Origin: an uncultured Erythrobacter sp.
Lineage (GTDB): Bacteria; Pseudomonadota; Alphaproteobacteria; Sphingomonadales; Sphingomonadaceae
Assembly (NCBI RefSeq): GCF_958304185.1
Contig: NZ_OY284435.1
Location: 1-64,000 of the forward strand
DNA: 64,000 nt
Direction: 5' to 3'
Shown here: positions 1 to 7,447 of the stretch, in pieces
How positions within the stretch are numbered: the first letter of the stretch is position 1
How the letters are laid out: every line of letters starts with the position of its first letter
Translations under genes and position numbers: made by a program
The notes under the pieces: generated by a model
Database searches by the model: none
The model's input: only the letters and a program-made list of their open reading frames with translations
Told to the model about the DNA's origin: nothing

Positions 1-250
1 CAGCGGGTTCGGCCCGCGGTTCGGCCACGCGCGGCGCGGGCGCGGCAGCGGGCTTCTTGGCAGGAGCGGCCGGCTTCTTCTTGTCATTGGCCTTCACCGG
101 AGACGGGCGCGCCTTCAGGCCAAGGCGGTGCGCCTTGCCGATCACCGCGTTGCGGCTGACCCCGCCGAGCTCGGCCGCGATCTCGCTCGCGGTGGAGCCG
201 CCTTCCCACATCTTCTTGAGCGTTGCGATGCGCTCGTCCGTCCAGCCCAT
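1..250 (-). CDS. gcrA: GcrA cell-cycle regulator, 3' end cut by window
   Basis: The reverse strand from the ATG at 250 reads MGWTDERIATLKKMWEGG, the canonical GcrA N-terminus, followed by a helix-turn-helix (about residues 18-45, with SRNAVIGKAHRLGL) and an Ala/Lys/Pro-rich linker. GcrA is a sigma70-binding alphaproteobacterial regulator that activates promoters carrying CcrM-methylated GANTC sites. About 83 codons are present and the frame is still open at base 1, so the C-terminal sigma-binding part lies outside the window. The identification is very secure; a typical family length is about 170-230 residues. Confidence 0.95.
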   Translation of the reverse strand, partial: MGWTDERIATLKKMWEGGSTASEIAAELGGVSRNAVIGKAHRLGLKARPSPVKANDKKKPAAPAKKPAAAPAPRVAEPRAEPA

Positions 251-335
251 ATGTACTACCTGTTCCTGTGTCCGGCGCGTGCCGTAAAGTGCTGATGCTT
301 GTCAGAGCGTTCCATGCAGCCTAGGCACCTGCGCC

Positions 336-1241
336 ATGGCCGAACGCGCTCCTTCAGCAAACCCTTTGCACGACGCTGCTCCCGTGACTGAAATGACGCC
401 TGATGACAAGACCGGCGGGAGCATCCGGTTTGCCCCGCGCGGCGTGCCCGTGATCATCGGGGTCAATCGCGTGGGGCTCTTCGCCCTCTATATGAAGGAG
501 GTGCGCCGGTTTCTCAAGGTCCAGACGCAGACGATCTGGGCTCCGGCCTTTACCACACTGCTGTTTCTGGTGATTTTCACGGTCGCATTGGGCCGCCAAG
601 GGCGCGAAGTGCTGGGCGTGCCCTTTGCCAGCTTCGTGGCGCCGGGTCTGATCGTGATGGCGATGATGCAGAACGCCTTTGCCAATTCCAGCTTCTCGCT
701 GCTGTCGGGCAAGATGCAGGGGACGATCATCGACCTGCTGATGCCGCCCCTGTCGCCCGGCGAGTTGATGGCGGGCATTCTCGCCGCGGCCGTCACCCGC
801 GCGATTGCGGTGGGGCTGGCTGTGGCATTGGCGATTGGGCTGTGGCCCGGTGTTTCGCTCGCGATGACGCACCCCTGGGCGGTCGTGTGGTTCGGCCTGA
901 TGGGCTCGCTCTTGCTGGCGACGCTCGGCCTTGCGACCTCGATCTGGGCCGAGAAGTTCGATCACAACGCCGCCGTCACCAACTTCATCATCGCACCGCT
1001 CTCGCTGCTGTCGGGCACGTTCTACGTGATCGAGAACCTCGATCCCGTGTTCCAGTGGGTGAGCCGGTTGAACCCGTTCTTCTACGTGATATCGGGCTTC
1101 CGCTATGGCTTCCTCGGGGCGAGCGACATGGGGCCTGGCACTGTCCTGATGGCGGCAGCAGTGGGTCTGCTGGTGCTGAACGCGGTATTGGCGGCAGGCG
1201 TCTATGCGCTGCTGCGATCGGGCTGGAAGCTCAAGAGTTGA
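336..1241 (+). CDS. ABC-2 type transporter permease
   Basis: A 301-residue inner-membrane protein with a hydrophilic N-terminus of about 65 residues and then six hydrophobic segments (roughly 68-90, 98-118, 145-170, 178-200, 212-232, 270-292). The region MKEVRRFLKVQTQTIWAPA before the first segment is the usual amphipathic entry helix of ABC-2 permeases (polysaccharide, drug or lipid exporters). No ATPase gene is adjacent, so the nucleotide-binding partner is encoded elsewhere or upstream of another promoter. A shorter start at 393 (MTPDDKTGG) is possible. The 3' end overlaps the convergent gene by 11 bases. The substrate cannot be read from the sequence. Confidence 0.85.
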   Translation: MAERAPSANPLHDAAPVTEMTPDDKTGGSIRFAPRGVPVIIGVNRVGLFALYMKEVRRFLKVQTQTIWAPAFTTLLFLVIFTVALGRQGREVLGVPFASFVAPGLIVMAMMQNAFANSSFSLLSGKMQGTIIDLLMPPLSPGELMAGILAAAVTRAIAVGLAVALAIGLWPGVSLAMTHPWAVVWFGLMGSLLLATLGLATSIWAEKFDHNAAVTNFIIAPLSLLSGTFYVIENLDPVFQWVSRLNPFFYVISGFRYGFLGASDMGPGTVLMAAAVGLLVLNAVLAAGVYALLRSGWKLKS

Positions 1242-1872
1242 GCGGGCTGGCCTGCCCCTTGGCCATCGCCGAGGTGGCGGTGGTGCTGACAGAAATGCGG
1301 TTCAGCGCGTCCTGCGCGCCCATCACATCGGCCACATTCCCGATTGCGAAGTAGTCGGTCTGCCGATCGCCGTCGCTATCCCTGCCGATCTTCACCGCCA
1401 GTTGCAGCCGGCCGCTCCCGTCGCGCTTTTCGAAGCGCTGGATCAAGCCAATGCGGTCGGCCGGCACGGTCTCCACCGCCAACTCGCGGCCCATGCTGAG
1501 CTTCATCGCGCGCTCGTTCGTCACCACGTAGAGCACCCGCCCTTTCTGGAACAGCGGCACAAAAGGACGAGCCATCATGGCAAGGCCGATCGCGATGAAG
1601 GGCAGGCCGAACAGCGGAAAGGCCCAGCCAATCCAGCCCGGCCCATCATCGCCCGAAATGGCGATCGCGCCGGTGGCAAGCACAGTCCACATCACCGAAA
1701 AAGCCGTCCAAGGGATTGCGAAGATGTAGATTCCGAAGCTGAGCGGTTCCAGCCGGCCTAACTGCCAGCCATGCCACACGACGGTCTCGCTGGCGCGAAG
1801 CTCACGCTCAAGTGCCAGCCGCAGCCGCGACATGATGGGGTTATCTTGGCTCAGGCCCGTCTTTTCCGACAT
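1231..1872 (-). CDS. Membrane protein with PH-like domain
   Basis: A 213-residue protein with two hydrophobic segments near residues 43-66 and 75-98, followed by a soluble beta-rich part containing YVVTNERAMKLS. That short motif (V-T-N-x-R) is typical of bacterial PH-like domains (YdbT/DUF304 type), which usually follow a pair of membrane helices. The function is unknown; such proteins are proposed to sense or shape the membrane. The gene converges with the permease and overlaps its last 11 bases, so the two are not co-transcribed. The last ~25 residues are Ser/Thr/Ala-rich and look disordered. Confidence 0.6.
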   Translation of the reverse strand: MSEKTGLSQDNPIMSRLRLALERELRASETVVWHGWQLGRLEPLSFGIYIFAIPWTAFSVMWTVLATGAIAISGDDGPGWIGWAFPLFGLPFIAIGLAMMARPFVPLFQKGRVLYVVTNERAMKLSMGRELAVETVPADRIGLIQRFEKRDGSGRLQLAVKIGRDSDGDRQTDYFAIGNVADVMGAQDALNRISVSTTATSAMAKGQASPLNS

Positions 1873-1898
1873 GGCCTCAACTTATCCCAAAAGGATTG

Positions 1899-2279
1899 TC
1901 AATGAGTTAGCGAGGCCCGCATCCGGTACCGGCCGTCCTTGAACCTCTCGAACAGCTGGCGCACCGTCGGATGATCGACCGGCCCGCCATCAGAGTCCGC
2001 GATGAGATTGCCCTGGCTAACATAGGCCACATAAGACGAATCATCATTCTCCGCGAGCAGGTGATAAAACGGCTGGTCGCGCCGGGGGCGGATGTCTTCG
2101 GGGATCGATTGGTACCATTCTTCCGAATTGGCGAAGACCGGGTCGATGTCGAACACAACACCGCGAAAGGCGAACAGGCGGTGGCGGACCACATCGCCGA
2201 TGCCGAAGCGGGCACGGGTCTGGCGCGGCGCGATGATGGTGCGCCCGGCCTGGCTCGAGAAGAACTCTGCACGTTCCAT
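1899..2279 (-). CDS. hspQ: Heat shock protein HspQ
   Basis: A 126-residue protein with the YccV/HspQ hemimethylated-DNA-binding fold: an N-terminal ARFGIGDVVRHRLFAFRGVV segment, then DPVFANSEEWY and the characteristic QPFYHLLAE and YVSQGNL strands. HspQ in E. coli stimulates Lon and degrades misfolded DnaA, so a proteostasis role is likely. I start at the ATG at 2279 (MERAEFFSSQAG); a longer frame to 2375 adds 32 residues of low-quality sequence with no family match. The gene lies just upstream of tRNA-Ser on the opposite strand. Confidence 0.85.
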   Translation of the reverse strand: MERAEFFSSQAGRTIIAPRQTRARFGIGDVVRHRLFAFRGVVFDIDPVFANSEEWYQSIPEDIRPRRDQPFYHLLAENDDSSYVAYVSQGNLIADSDGGPVDHPTVRQLFERFKDGRYRMRASLTH

Positions 2280-2458
2280 GTCTGACAATATGGACCTTTG
2301 CGATCGCAAAACAAGCACCGGTTTTGTGCAGCTGCGAGATATGCCCGCATTTTGTGCACCCTCGGGTCTTGGCAAGGCCCGCGCCTTGGGCTAACGGGCG
2401 CGCTCCCTGTCGCCAGCCGTCCCGACCAGACGGCCTCAAGCATCGCGGCAGGCCTCGC

Positions 2459-2548
2459 GGAGAGGTGGCAGAGTGGTCGAATGCGCCGCACTCGAAATGC
2501 GGTTTACCGGCGACGGTAACGTGGGTTCGAATCCCACCCTCTCCGCCA
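2459..2548 (+). tRNA. tRNA-Ser (anticodon CGA)
   Basis: A 90-nt class-II tRNA. The acceptor stem GGAGAGG (2459-2465) pairs with CCTCTCC (2538-2544), followed by discriminator G and an encoded CCA (2546-2548). The anticodon arm has stem CCGCA/TGCGG with loop CTCGAAA, giving anticodon CGA at 2493-2495, which reads UCG. A long variable arm (ccggcgacgg region) and the T-loop GTTCGAATC are clear, as expected for serine tRNA. A serine-recombinase module begins 380 bases downstream. Confidence 0.97.
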
Positions 2549-2714
2549 CGAACCCCCAGCACTAGTCTCCGCTCCGCAGTGAGCGCACGAGACCCGCGCA
2601 AATCCGCGGCTTGCGGGCGGCAATCCGTCACTGCCCTCCTTGAAACCGGCGAATACGGGCGTCTTCCAACGCGTTTTGCGCCGCCAGTCTCCGCGCCAAT
2701 TGTGCTCGGTGCGG

Positions 2715-2870
2715 TTTCCCTGCCGTGCAGGGAATTAGCAGGGAAATTTGTGAGAAAAGCGCCGAATCCAGCAATTTTGATGGAAACCGCATCATCAAGA
2801 GTGCCGTATATCGAGGGAGTTAGGCGTGATTTGGAACTCAAATTCCCTGTAAATTCTGGCAGGGAATTTT
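2715..2870. repeat. Cluster of CAGGGAA / TTCCCTG short repeats
   Basis: The 377-base gap between tRNA-Ser and the recombinase gene holds no convincing gene. It contains at least five copies of CAGGGAA in both orientations (TTCCCTG at 2716 and 2843, CAGGGAA near 2728, 2739 and 2860), around an AT-rich core. The spacing of inverted and direct copies resembles protein-binding arms. They could be recombinase binding or attachment sites, because they lie just beyond the 3' end of the recombinase. This is a visual observation only. Confidence 0.5.
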
Positions 2871-2925
2871 CCCGCTCTCGGCACGGATTTTTTCCACGCG
2901 CTGCAGTGAAACCTTGGCGCGCGAT

Positions 2926-4497
2926 TCAGCGGCGCGCAGGCCAGCCCAAAACCTCGCGCTGGCGATGCCAGCACAGCGGAATCTTCGTGTGGCGCAGCTC
3001 TTCGAGGGTAAGCTTCGGTGGCTGCCGGCCTGCCAGGATATCGCTCTGGATGTCCGGTGCGAGAAAGGCGAATGAGAGGGTCTTTCGTTTATAGTGCGAG
3101 CGCGGCGAGGTCTCGACGATAGGGAGCCCGCGATGGTGTTCGATCATGGTGTGCGCCATGCGAAGTGCATTGATGAGTGAGCGGTCTGGCTTTGATGTGC
3201 GCGAGCCGAGCGCGACGCTCTTCCTGCCGCCGCGCACCGGCAGGGTCAGTGGTATGGCGATACGACAGGACTGCTTGGCCGAGTGCATCAACCGCTCGCC
3301 ATCGTCCAGCCGGGTTTCGATGTCGGCAGCAAGCTGTCCCGGCAGATCGATGAGGATCTCATGTTCGCGAAGGCGGATCGCGATAGGCAGATCGAGCGGT
3401 GCGCCTGCATGCGGCAACCACCGGGAGACAACTTCGCTTACCAACTTCTCGAACGCTGTGGCCGGCAGCCGCATGACCCAGTCAGCGCATCTGCCACCCT
3501 GTTGGAGCGAGGCCGACACGTAGTAGCGATAAAGCCGTCTGCTACGGCCGTGCGAGAACGTGGGGGTCATCAGCTCGTCCATCGCATCAAACAGTCGTCC
3601 GGTTAGCATGGCCTTGGCGGCGCGCTGCTCGCCTGCCGCCGTGTGCCTGCGGGCTTGCGAGCTGAGCCGTTGCTGGACCTCATCGAACAGCCTCTGCTCG
3701 ATTATTGCAGCATGGCTGCCTTCGTGGACCAGATCCTTGTGCGGAATGCGGCCGACATAGATCTGGCTGCGCAGTATGTGGAACAGAGCCCCCCTGCTGA
3801 ACGGGAGACCGCCCGAGGTCTTGCCCGAGCCGGTGACACGCAGCTTTGAGACGATCCCTTGCGCAGTCAGTTCGCGCTGGAGTGCATGCACTGAGCCGAG
3901 TTCGAGATAGCGGGTAAAGATGTGCCGGACTGTCAGCGCCTCAGCCTGGTTGACCTCCAGGATGCGCGTTCCGGAAGCTGGCAGATCATAGCCAAGCGGC
4001 ACATTGCCGCCCATCCACATGCCCTTGGCCTTGGAAGCGGCGATCTTGTCGCGGATGCGCTCGCCGGTCACCTCGCGCTCGAACTGCGCGAACGACAGCA
4101 ACACGTTGAGGGTCAGCCGGCCCATGCTGTTGGTTGTGTTGAACGATTGGGTGACGCTGACAAAGCTGACCTCGCGCGCATCGAAGCGCTCCACGATGCG
4201 GGCAAAATCCGTAAGTGCCCGCGTCAGGCGGTCGATCTTGTAAACGACAACCACGTCGATCAGCCCTGCATCAACATCGGCTAGCAGTCGCTTGAGGGCA
4301 GGGCGCTCCATGGTTCCGCCTGAGAACCCGCCGTCATCATACAAGGCAGGCAGACACTTCCAGCCCTCGTGGGCCTGGCTCTTCACATAGGCCTCGCCCG
4401 CTTCGCGCTGAGCATCGAGGCTATTGAAAGACTGGTCGAGGCCCTCATCTGAACTCTTGCGGGTATAGATTGCGCAGCGGATGGTCTTGCGGCTCAT
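2926..4497 (-). CDS. Large serine recombinase (resolvase/invertase family)
   Basis: A 523-residue site-specific recombinase. The N-terminal catalytic domain begins with CAIYTRKSSDEG; the predicted nucleophile is Ser15 in the Y-T-R-K-S motif. It continues with VVVYKIDRLTRAL and RLTLNVLLSFAQFEREVTGERIRDK, hallmark resolvase motifs. A recombinase domain (about 170-270) and a zinc-ribbon-like region follow, but only a few cysteines are seen (CADW near 350). It is the last gene of a three-gene unit: its ATG overlaps the stop of the DUF2924 gene as ATGA. Such trios are common in alphaproteobacterial chromosomes and prophage-like islands; the substrate sites are unknown. Confidence 0.92.
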   Translation of the reverse strand: MSRKTIRCAIYTRKSSDEGLDQSFNSLDAQREAGEAYVKSQAHEGWKCLPALYDDGGFSGGTMERPALKRLLADVDAGLIDVVVVYKIDRLTRALTDFARIVERFDAREVSFVSVTQSFNTTNSMGRLTLNVLLSFAQFEREVTGERIRDKIAASKAKGMWMGGNVPLGYDLPASGTRILEVNQAEALTVRHIFTRYLELGSVHALQRELTAQGIVSKLRVTGSGKTSGGLPFSRGALFHILRSQIYVGRIPHKDLVHEGSHAAIIEQRLFDEVQQRLSSQARRHTAAGEQRAAKAMLTGRLFDAMDELMTPTFSHGRSRRLYRYYVSASLQQGGRCADWVMRLPATAFEKLVSEVVSRWLPHAGAPLDLPIAIRLREHEILIDLPGQLAADIETRLDDGERLMHSAKQSCRIAIPLTLPVRGGRKSVALGSRTSKPDRSLINALRMAHTMIEHHRGLPIVETSPRSHYKRKTLSFAFLAPDIQSDILAGRQPPKLTLEELRHTKIPLCWHRQREVLGWPARR

Positions 4498-4904
4498 TGC
4501 GTGTCCCTAAGACCGAAGAAGCGCGGGCCGTTCCACTTGCTACCAGCGATCGCGGTGGCAGCAGCGGACAGGCTGGGATAAAGCCTACCCTCCCAGCGGA
4601 ACCCATCCTCTTCCACCAGTACCTCGACCGGCCTGCCTTTCCAGGTCCGCGATAGCCGGGCGCCGACACCGAGGTGGCGGCCTTCGATCTCCACCGAGCC
4701 GGTGCGGGCCAAGGCCTTGCGCGTGTCCGCATCGAGGCCACCCATGGCATCAGCCTGTATCCGCCATGCGAGCATCATTCGCAGCATGGGGGTTGAGCGC
4801 AGCGAGGGAGGATCGCCGTAGCGATCGCTCCAAGTTTGGCGAAGAGCATCGAGATCCATGGACCCGATGTCTTCCAAATGCTGATGCAAGCTGACGCGGC
4901 TCAT
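4494..4904 (-). CDS. DUF2924 domain protein
   Basis: A 136-residue protein matching the DUF2924 pattern: an N-terminal LDALRQTWSDRYGDPPSLRS motif, a helical middle, then RTWKGRPVEVLVEEDGFRWEG and the C-terminal YPSLSAAATAIAGSKWNGPRFFGL. The last motif is the hallmark of the family (a small DNA-interacting-like fold). The gene overlaps both neighbours by 4 bases (ATGA at each end), so it is translationally coupled with the DUF3489 gene and the recombinase. The family has no proven function; genomic linkage suggests an accessory role in recombination or its control. Confidence 0.85.
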   Translation of the reverse strand: MSRVSLHQHLEDIGSMDLDALRQTWSDRYGDPPSLRSTPMLRMMLAWRIQADAMGGLDADTRKALARTGSVEIEGRHLGVGARLSRTWKGRPVEVLVEEDGFRWEGRLYPSLSAAATAIAGSKWNGPRFFGLRDTQ

Positions 4905-5266
4905 TGCGATGCGGCAGTCGAGGTCGAGGCTTTAGCGTGATAGCGGCGCACGCCATCGGCTTTGACACTGGTGATGGTGTGGCCCTTGCGCTTGAGGCCG
5001 GTCATTGCCGCGCGGGTGGTGTGCGGCAGCCAGCCGGTGGCCGCGACCAGCTCTTCAAGCGTGGCGCCTTCCTTGCGCTGCAGCAGTGCAACGACGCGTG
5101 CGGACTTGGTCTCAGGCTTGGTAGCGGGTTCCGTCGCGGGTGCGGTTGCTGATGCCGGTGCGACCTGTTCGCTAGCGTTTGCTGGTGCGCTGTTTTCAGG
5201 CTGGGGAGCGCTGATGGGCGTCCGGGCAATCTGGCGGGTGCGCTTCGCCTTTACGATTTCTGTCAT
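4901..5266 (-). CDS. DUF3489 domain protein
   Basis: A 121-residue protein with a basic, Ala/Pro/Thr-rich N-terminal tail (about 1-55) and a C-terminal winged-helix-like DUF3489 domain, KSARVVALLQRKEGATLEEL then TGWLPHTTRAAMTGLKRKGH. The start at 5266 is preceded by a good ribosome site (AGGAGACC). The 3' end overlaps the DUF2924 start as ATGA. Probably a DNA-binding accessory or regulator for the recombinase; this role is inferred from the fixed gene order in many alphaproteobacteria. Confidence 0.85.
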   Translation of the reverse strand: MTEIVKAKRTRQIARTPISAPQPENSAPANASEQVAPASATAPATEPATKPETKSARVVALLQRKEGATLEELVAATGWLPHTTRAAMTGLKRKGHTITSVKADGVRRYHAKASTSTAASQ

Positions 5267-5475
5267 TGGGTGGTCTCCTGTCAGGGAGGCGGCACTGTGC
5301 CGCTCCACCACTTCAAGCCCCGCCGGTCCCGCCGGTCGGGGTAGCCACCGGGCACAAGCGGCCGCGGTCTGTCCGAACAGCAATGCTTCGTTCGCGCACG
5401 AAGTCGAATGGAAAGACGCAAGGCCACGAAAAGCTGGATATGGACTTCGCGGGCGTGATCGGGCGTCAGGCGCAC

Positions 5476-5667
5476 ATGAACGATAACAACGACGAGCTGG
5501 TCGAGCTGCTCTGCACCAGGATTGGCGCGATCATGGAAGATGCTAGCGTTATTGCGCTCACTATTGGCGCGGTTCCAGCGATGGAGCGAAACGCCCGGAT
5601 CAGGCAATTGCAGCGCGCGTCAGCATCCATCGCTGCGATCACCGCGGCTGTGGCGTGCCTAGTTTAG
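5476..5667 (+). CDS. Small conserved-looking hypothetical protein
   Basis: A 63-residue acidic-then-hydrophobic protein starting MNDNNDELVELLCTRIGAIM and ending in an Ala/Ile-rich helix. It is divergent from the DUF3489 module and 210 bases from it. An upstream in-frame ATG at 5440 would add 12 residues. Codon use is normal for the window and short helical ORFs are often seen beside this recombinase module, so it is plausible, but I do not recognise a family. Confidence 0.45.
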   Translation: MNDNNDELVELLCTRIGAIMEDASVIALTIGAVPAMERNARIRQLQRASASIAAITAAVACLV

Positions 5668-6016
5668 CGACTGTTTTGCGCCCTCATTGTCGTCATTCTA
5701 CCCCCCAAGCGGTGCCCCCAAGATCTGCTGTCCGCTCAGGCGCCGCCATGCCCCAGTGAAGGTCCGGAGTTGGGACTTAGCCGCCTTTCCCATGGGTCAT
5801 TCCAGATGACTGGTTTTTCCAGAAGCCGACATTTCGATGGTTGGGCCAGCAGCCCGGTGCTCGGACAGGGCGATTAGGCTGCGCCTTTTGCTAGTTCATC
5901 TCTCCAGGGTCTTTATGCAACAAGCGTCGCATAAAGACCCTGGAGTCTGATAGCCTCTGCGGAGACTCGCGAAGCAAGCGCGTATCGGAAGCAGGCGCAA
6001 TGCCGAGGAACGGAAA
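5668..6016. other. Intergenic region before flavoprotein operon
   Basis: 349 bases without a gene. It contains a weak copy of the dispersed ~70-bp repeat (about 5787-5847, with tttttccagaagccgaca) and, at 5902-5945, the strong palindrome described separately. The promoter of the flavoprotein operon must lie here, but I cannot assign -35/-10 boxes with confidence. Confidence 0.5.
5902..5945. promoter_or_regulatory. Palindromic operator, copy 1
   Basis: Perfect 17-bp arms (5902-5918 and 5929-5945) flank a 10-base loop. Nested in it is TATGCAACaagcGTCGCATA at 5914-5933, an 8-4-8 palindrome with one arm mismatch. The same 8-4-8 element occurs at 12629-12648 between the divergent Rieske genes. 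It lies 83 bases upstream of the first flavoprotein gene. The size fits a TetR-family dimer site, so the TetR gene at 13954 is the likely binder. The outer arms could also form a hairpin in RNA. Confidence 0.7.
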
Positions 6017-7447
6017 ATGGGCGAGTGGGATCGCATGGTCGATGTAGTGGTCGTAGGGCAAGGCATCGCTGGTGCCTGCGCCGCGCTTGAGGGGCACCGG
6101 GCCGGGGCCGAAGTGCTGGTGCTTGAACGCGCGGGCGGCGGCGGTGGGGCCAGCGCGCTGTCGGAGGGCATTTTCTACCTCGGCGGGGGCACCCCGGTTC
6201 AGCAGGCCTGCGGGTATGAAGACACGGCGCAGAACCTGTATGACTTTCTCCGCGCCAGCACCACGCACCCCGATGATGCCGTGGTCCGCACCTTTGCCGA
6301 GGGCGCGCGCGATCATTTCGACTGGCTGGAGCAGCAAGGCGTCCCGTTCACCCGCACGGCTTTCCCCGGCAAGGTTGTCTCTGTGAGAACAGCCGACTGC
6401 CTGTTCACCACCGGCAACGAAAAGGTCTGGCCGTTCAAGGATGCGGCACAGCCTGTGCCCCGTGGCCACCAGGCGCGTAGCGACGAGGTCAATGGCGGCC
6501 TGTCGGCTATGCGAGCGCTGCTGGCGACTTGCGAGGCGGAAGGCATCGAAACGATCTGCAACGCCGCGGTCACCGGACTGGAGACCGACGCAGACGGCCG
6601 CGTGGTGGGCGTGACGGCCACTATCGATGGCGCACAGCGGCGGATCGGCGCACGCCGCGGAGTGGTGGTCGCCACCGGAAGCTTTACCAATAACGCCGAA
6701 CTCGTGCAGAGGTGGCTCCCGCTGCTCAGCGAGACGTCCTCGCCGCTCGGCGTCCCGTCGAACGACGGCGCCGGCCTTGCGCTGGCACAGCAGGCCGGCG
6801 CCGCGCTCGCCGCAATGGACGGCGTCATTGCGACTGCATCGATCTACCCGCCCGAAAACCTGATCAAGGGGATCGTGGTGAATGACAAGGGCGAGCGGTT
6901 CGTCGCCGAGGACAGCTATCACGGGCGGCTGGCCGGTTTCATCATGGAGCAGCCGGACCAGAAGGCCTACCTGATCGTGGACAGCGAGATCTTCGCCTAC
7001 CCTGAAACCGAAGGGGCAAGGCACGTTCTGATCGACGGCTATGAAACCGTGGCCGAGATGGAGCGCGGCCTGAGGTTGCCGCAGGGCGCGCTCGTCGGCA
7101 CGCTCGTCGAATACAACCATGACGTTGCGCAGGGGGTGGACACCCGCTTTCACAAGCAGCCGCCGTGGCTCAAGCCGCTCGATCAGGCACCCTATGCTGC
7201 GTTCGACATTTCGTTCGACCGCTCGATCTACCATTACATCACGCTCGGCGGGATCGACACCGATGCCCGGGCGCGTGTGCTCGATCCCTCTGGCAATCCG
7301 ATTGCGGGGCTCTACGCTGCGGGCGCCTGCGCCGCCCATATCACTCGTAACGGCAAGGAATATGCCAGCGGGCTGAGCCTGGGGCCGGGTTCATTCTTTG
7401 GCCGCGTGGCTGGGCGCGAGGCGGCGGCCAACACCGGTGCGTCGTAA
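6017..7447 (+). CDS. FAD-dependent oxidoreductase, fumarate-reductase/KstD type
   Basis: A 476-residue flavoprotein. The N-terminal VDVVVVGQGIAGACAALEGHRAG followed by EVLVLERA is a dinucleotide-binding Rossmann motif for FAD (about residues 8-38); a second motif, RRGVVVATGSFTNN, lies near 215 and the C-terminal GLYAAGACAAHI near 435 closes the FAD site. The family (FAD_binding_2) includes fumarate reductase, 3-ketosteroid delta1-dehydrogenase and related desaturases. The start is supported by GAGGAA upstream. The stop overlaps the next ATG by one base (TAATG), so the two flavoproteins are coupled. Substrate unknown; neighbours suggest a cyclic or steroid-like compound. Confidence 0.85.
   Translation: MGEWDRMVDVVVVGQGIAGACAALEGHRAGAEVLVLERAGGGGGASALSEGIFYLGGGTPVQQACGYEDTAQNLYDFLRASTTHPDDAVVRTFAEGARDHFDWLEQQGVPFTRTAFPGKVVSVRTADCLFTTGNEKVWPFKDAAQPVPRGHQARSDEVNGGLSAMRALLATCEAEGIETICNAAVTGLETDADGRVVGVTATIDGAQRRIGARRGVVVATGSFTNNAELVQRWLPLLSETSSPLGVPSNDGAGLALAQQAGAALAAMDGVIATASIYPPENLIKGIVVNDKGERFVAEDSYHGRLAGFIMEQPDQKAYLIVDSEIFAYPETEGARHVLIDGYETVAEMERGLRLPQGALVGTLVEYNHDVAQGVDTRFHKQPPWLKPLDQAPYAAFDISFDRSIYHYITLGGIDTDARARVLDPSGNPIAGLYAAGACAAHITRNGKEYASGLSLGPGSFFGRVAGREAAANTGAS

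Noticed and set aside
2549-2925. tRNA-Ser 3' end as attachment site of the recombinase module
   Set aside because: No second copy of the tRNA 3' end is seen on the far side of the module (5,270-6,000), so there is no direct repeat to support integration at the tRNA.
2324-3094. Long plus-strand frame across the tRNA and recombinase end
   Set aside because: It runs through a tRNA gene and antisense to the recombinase and encodes low-complexity Arg/Ser-rich sequence; a shadow.
5891-7339. 482-codon reverse frame opposite the first flavoprotein
   Set aside because: His/Arg/Gly-rich antisense shadow of a clear FAD enzyme in high-GC DNA.
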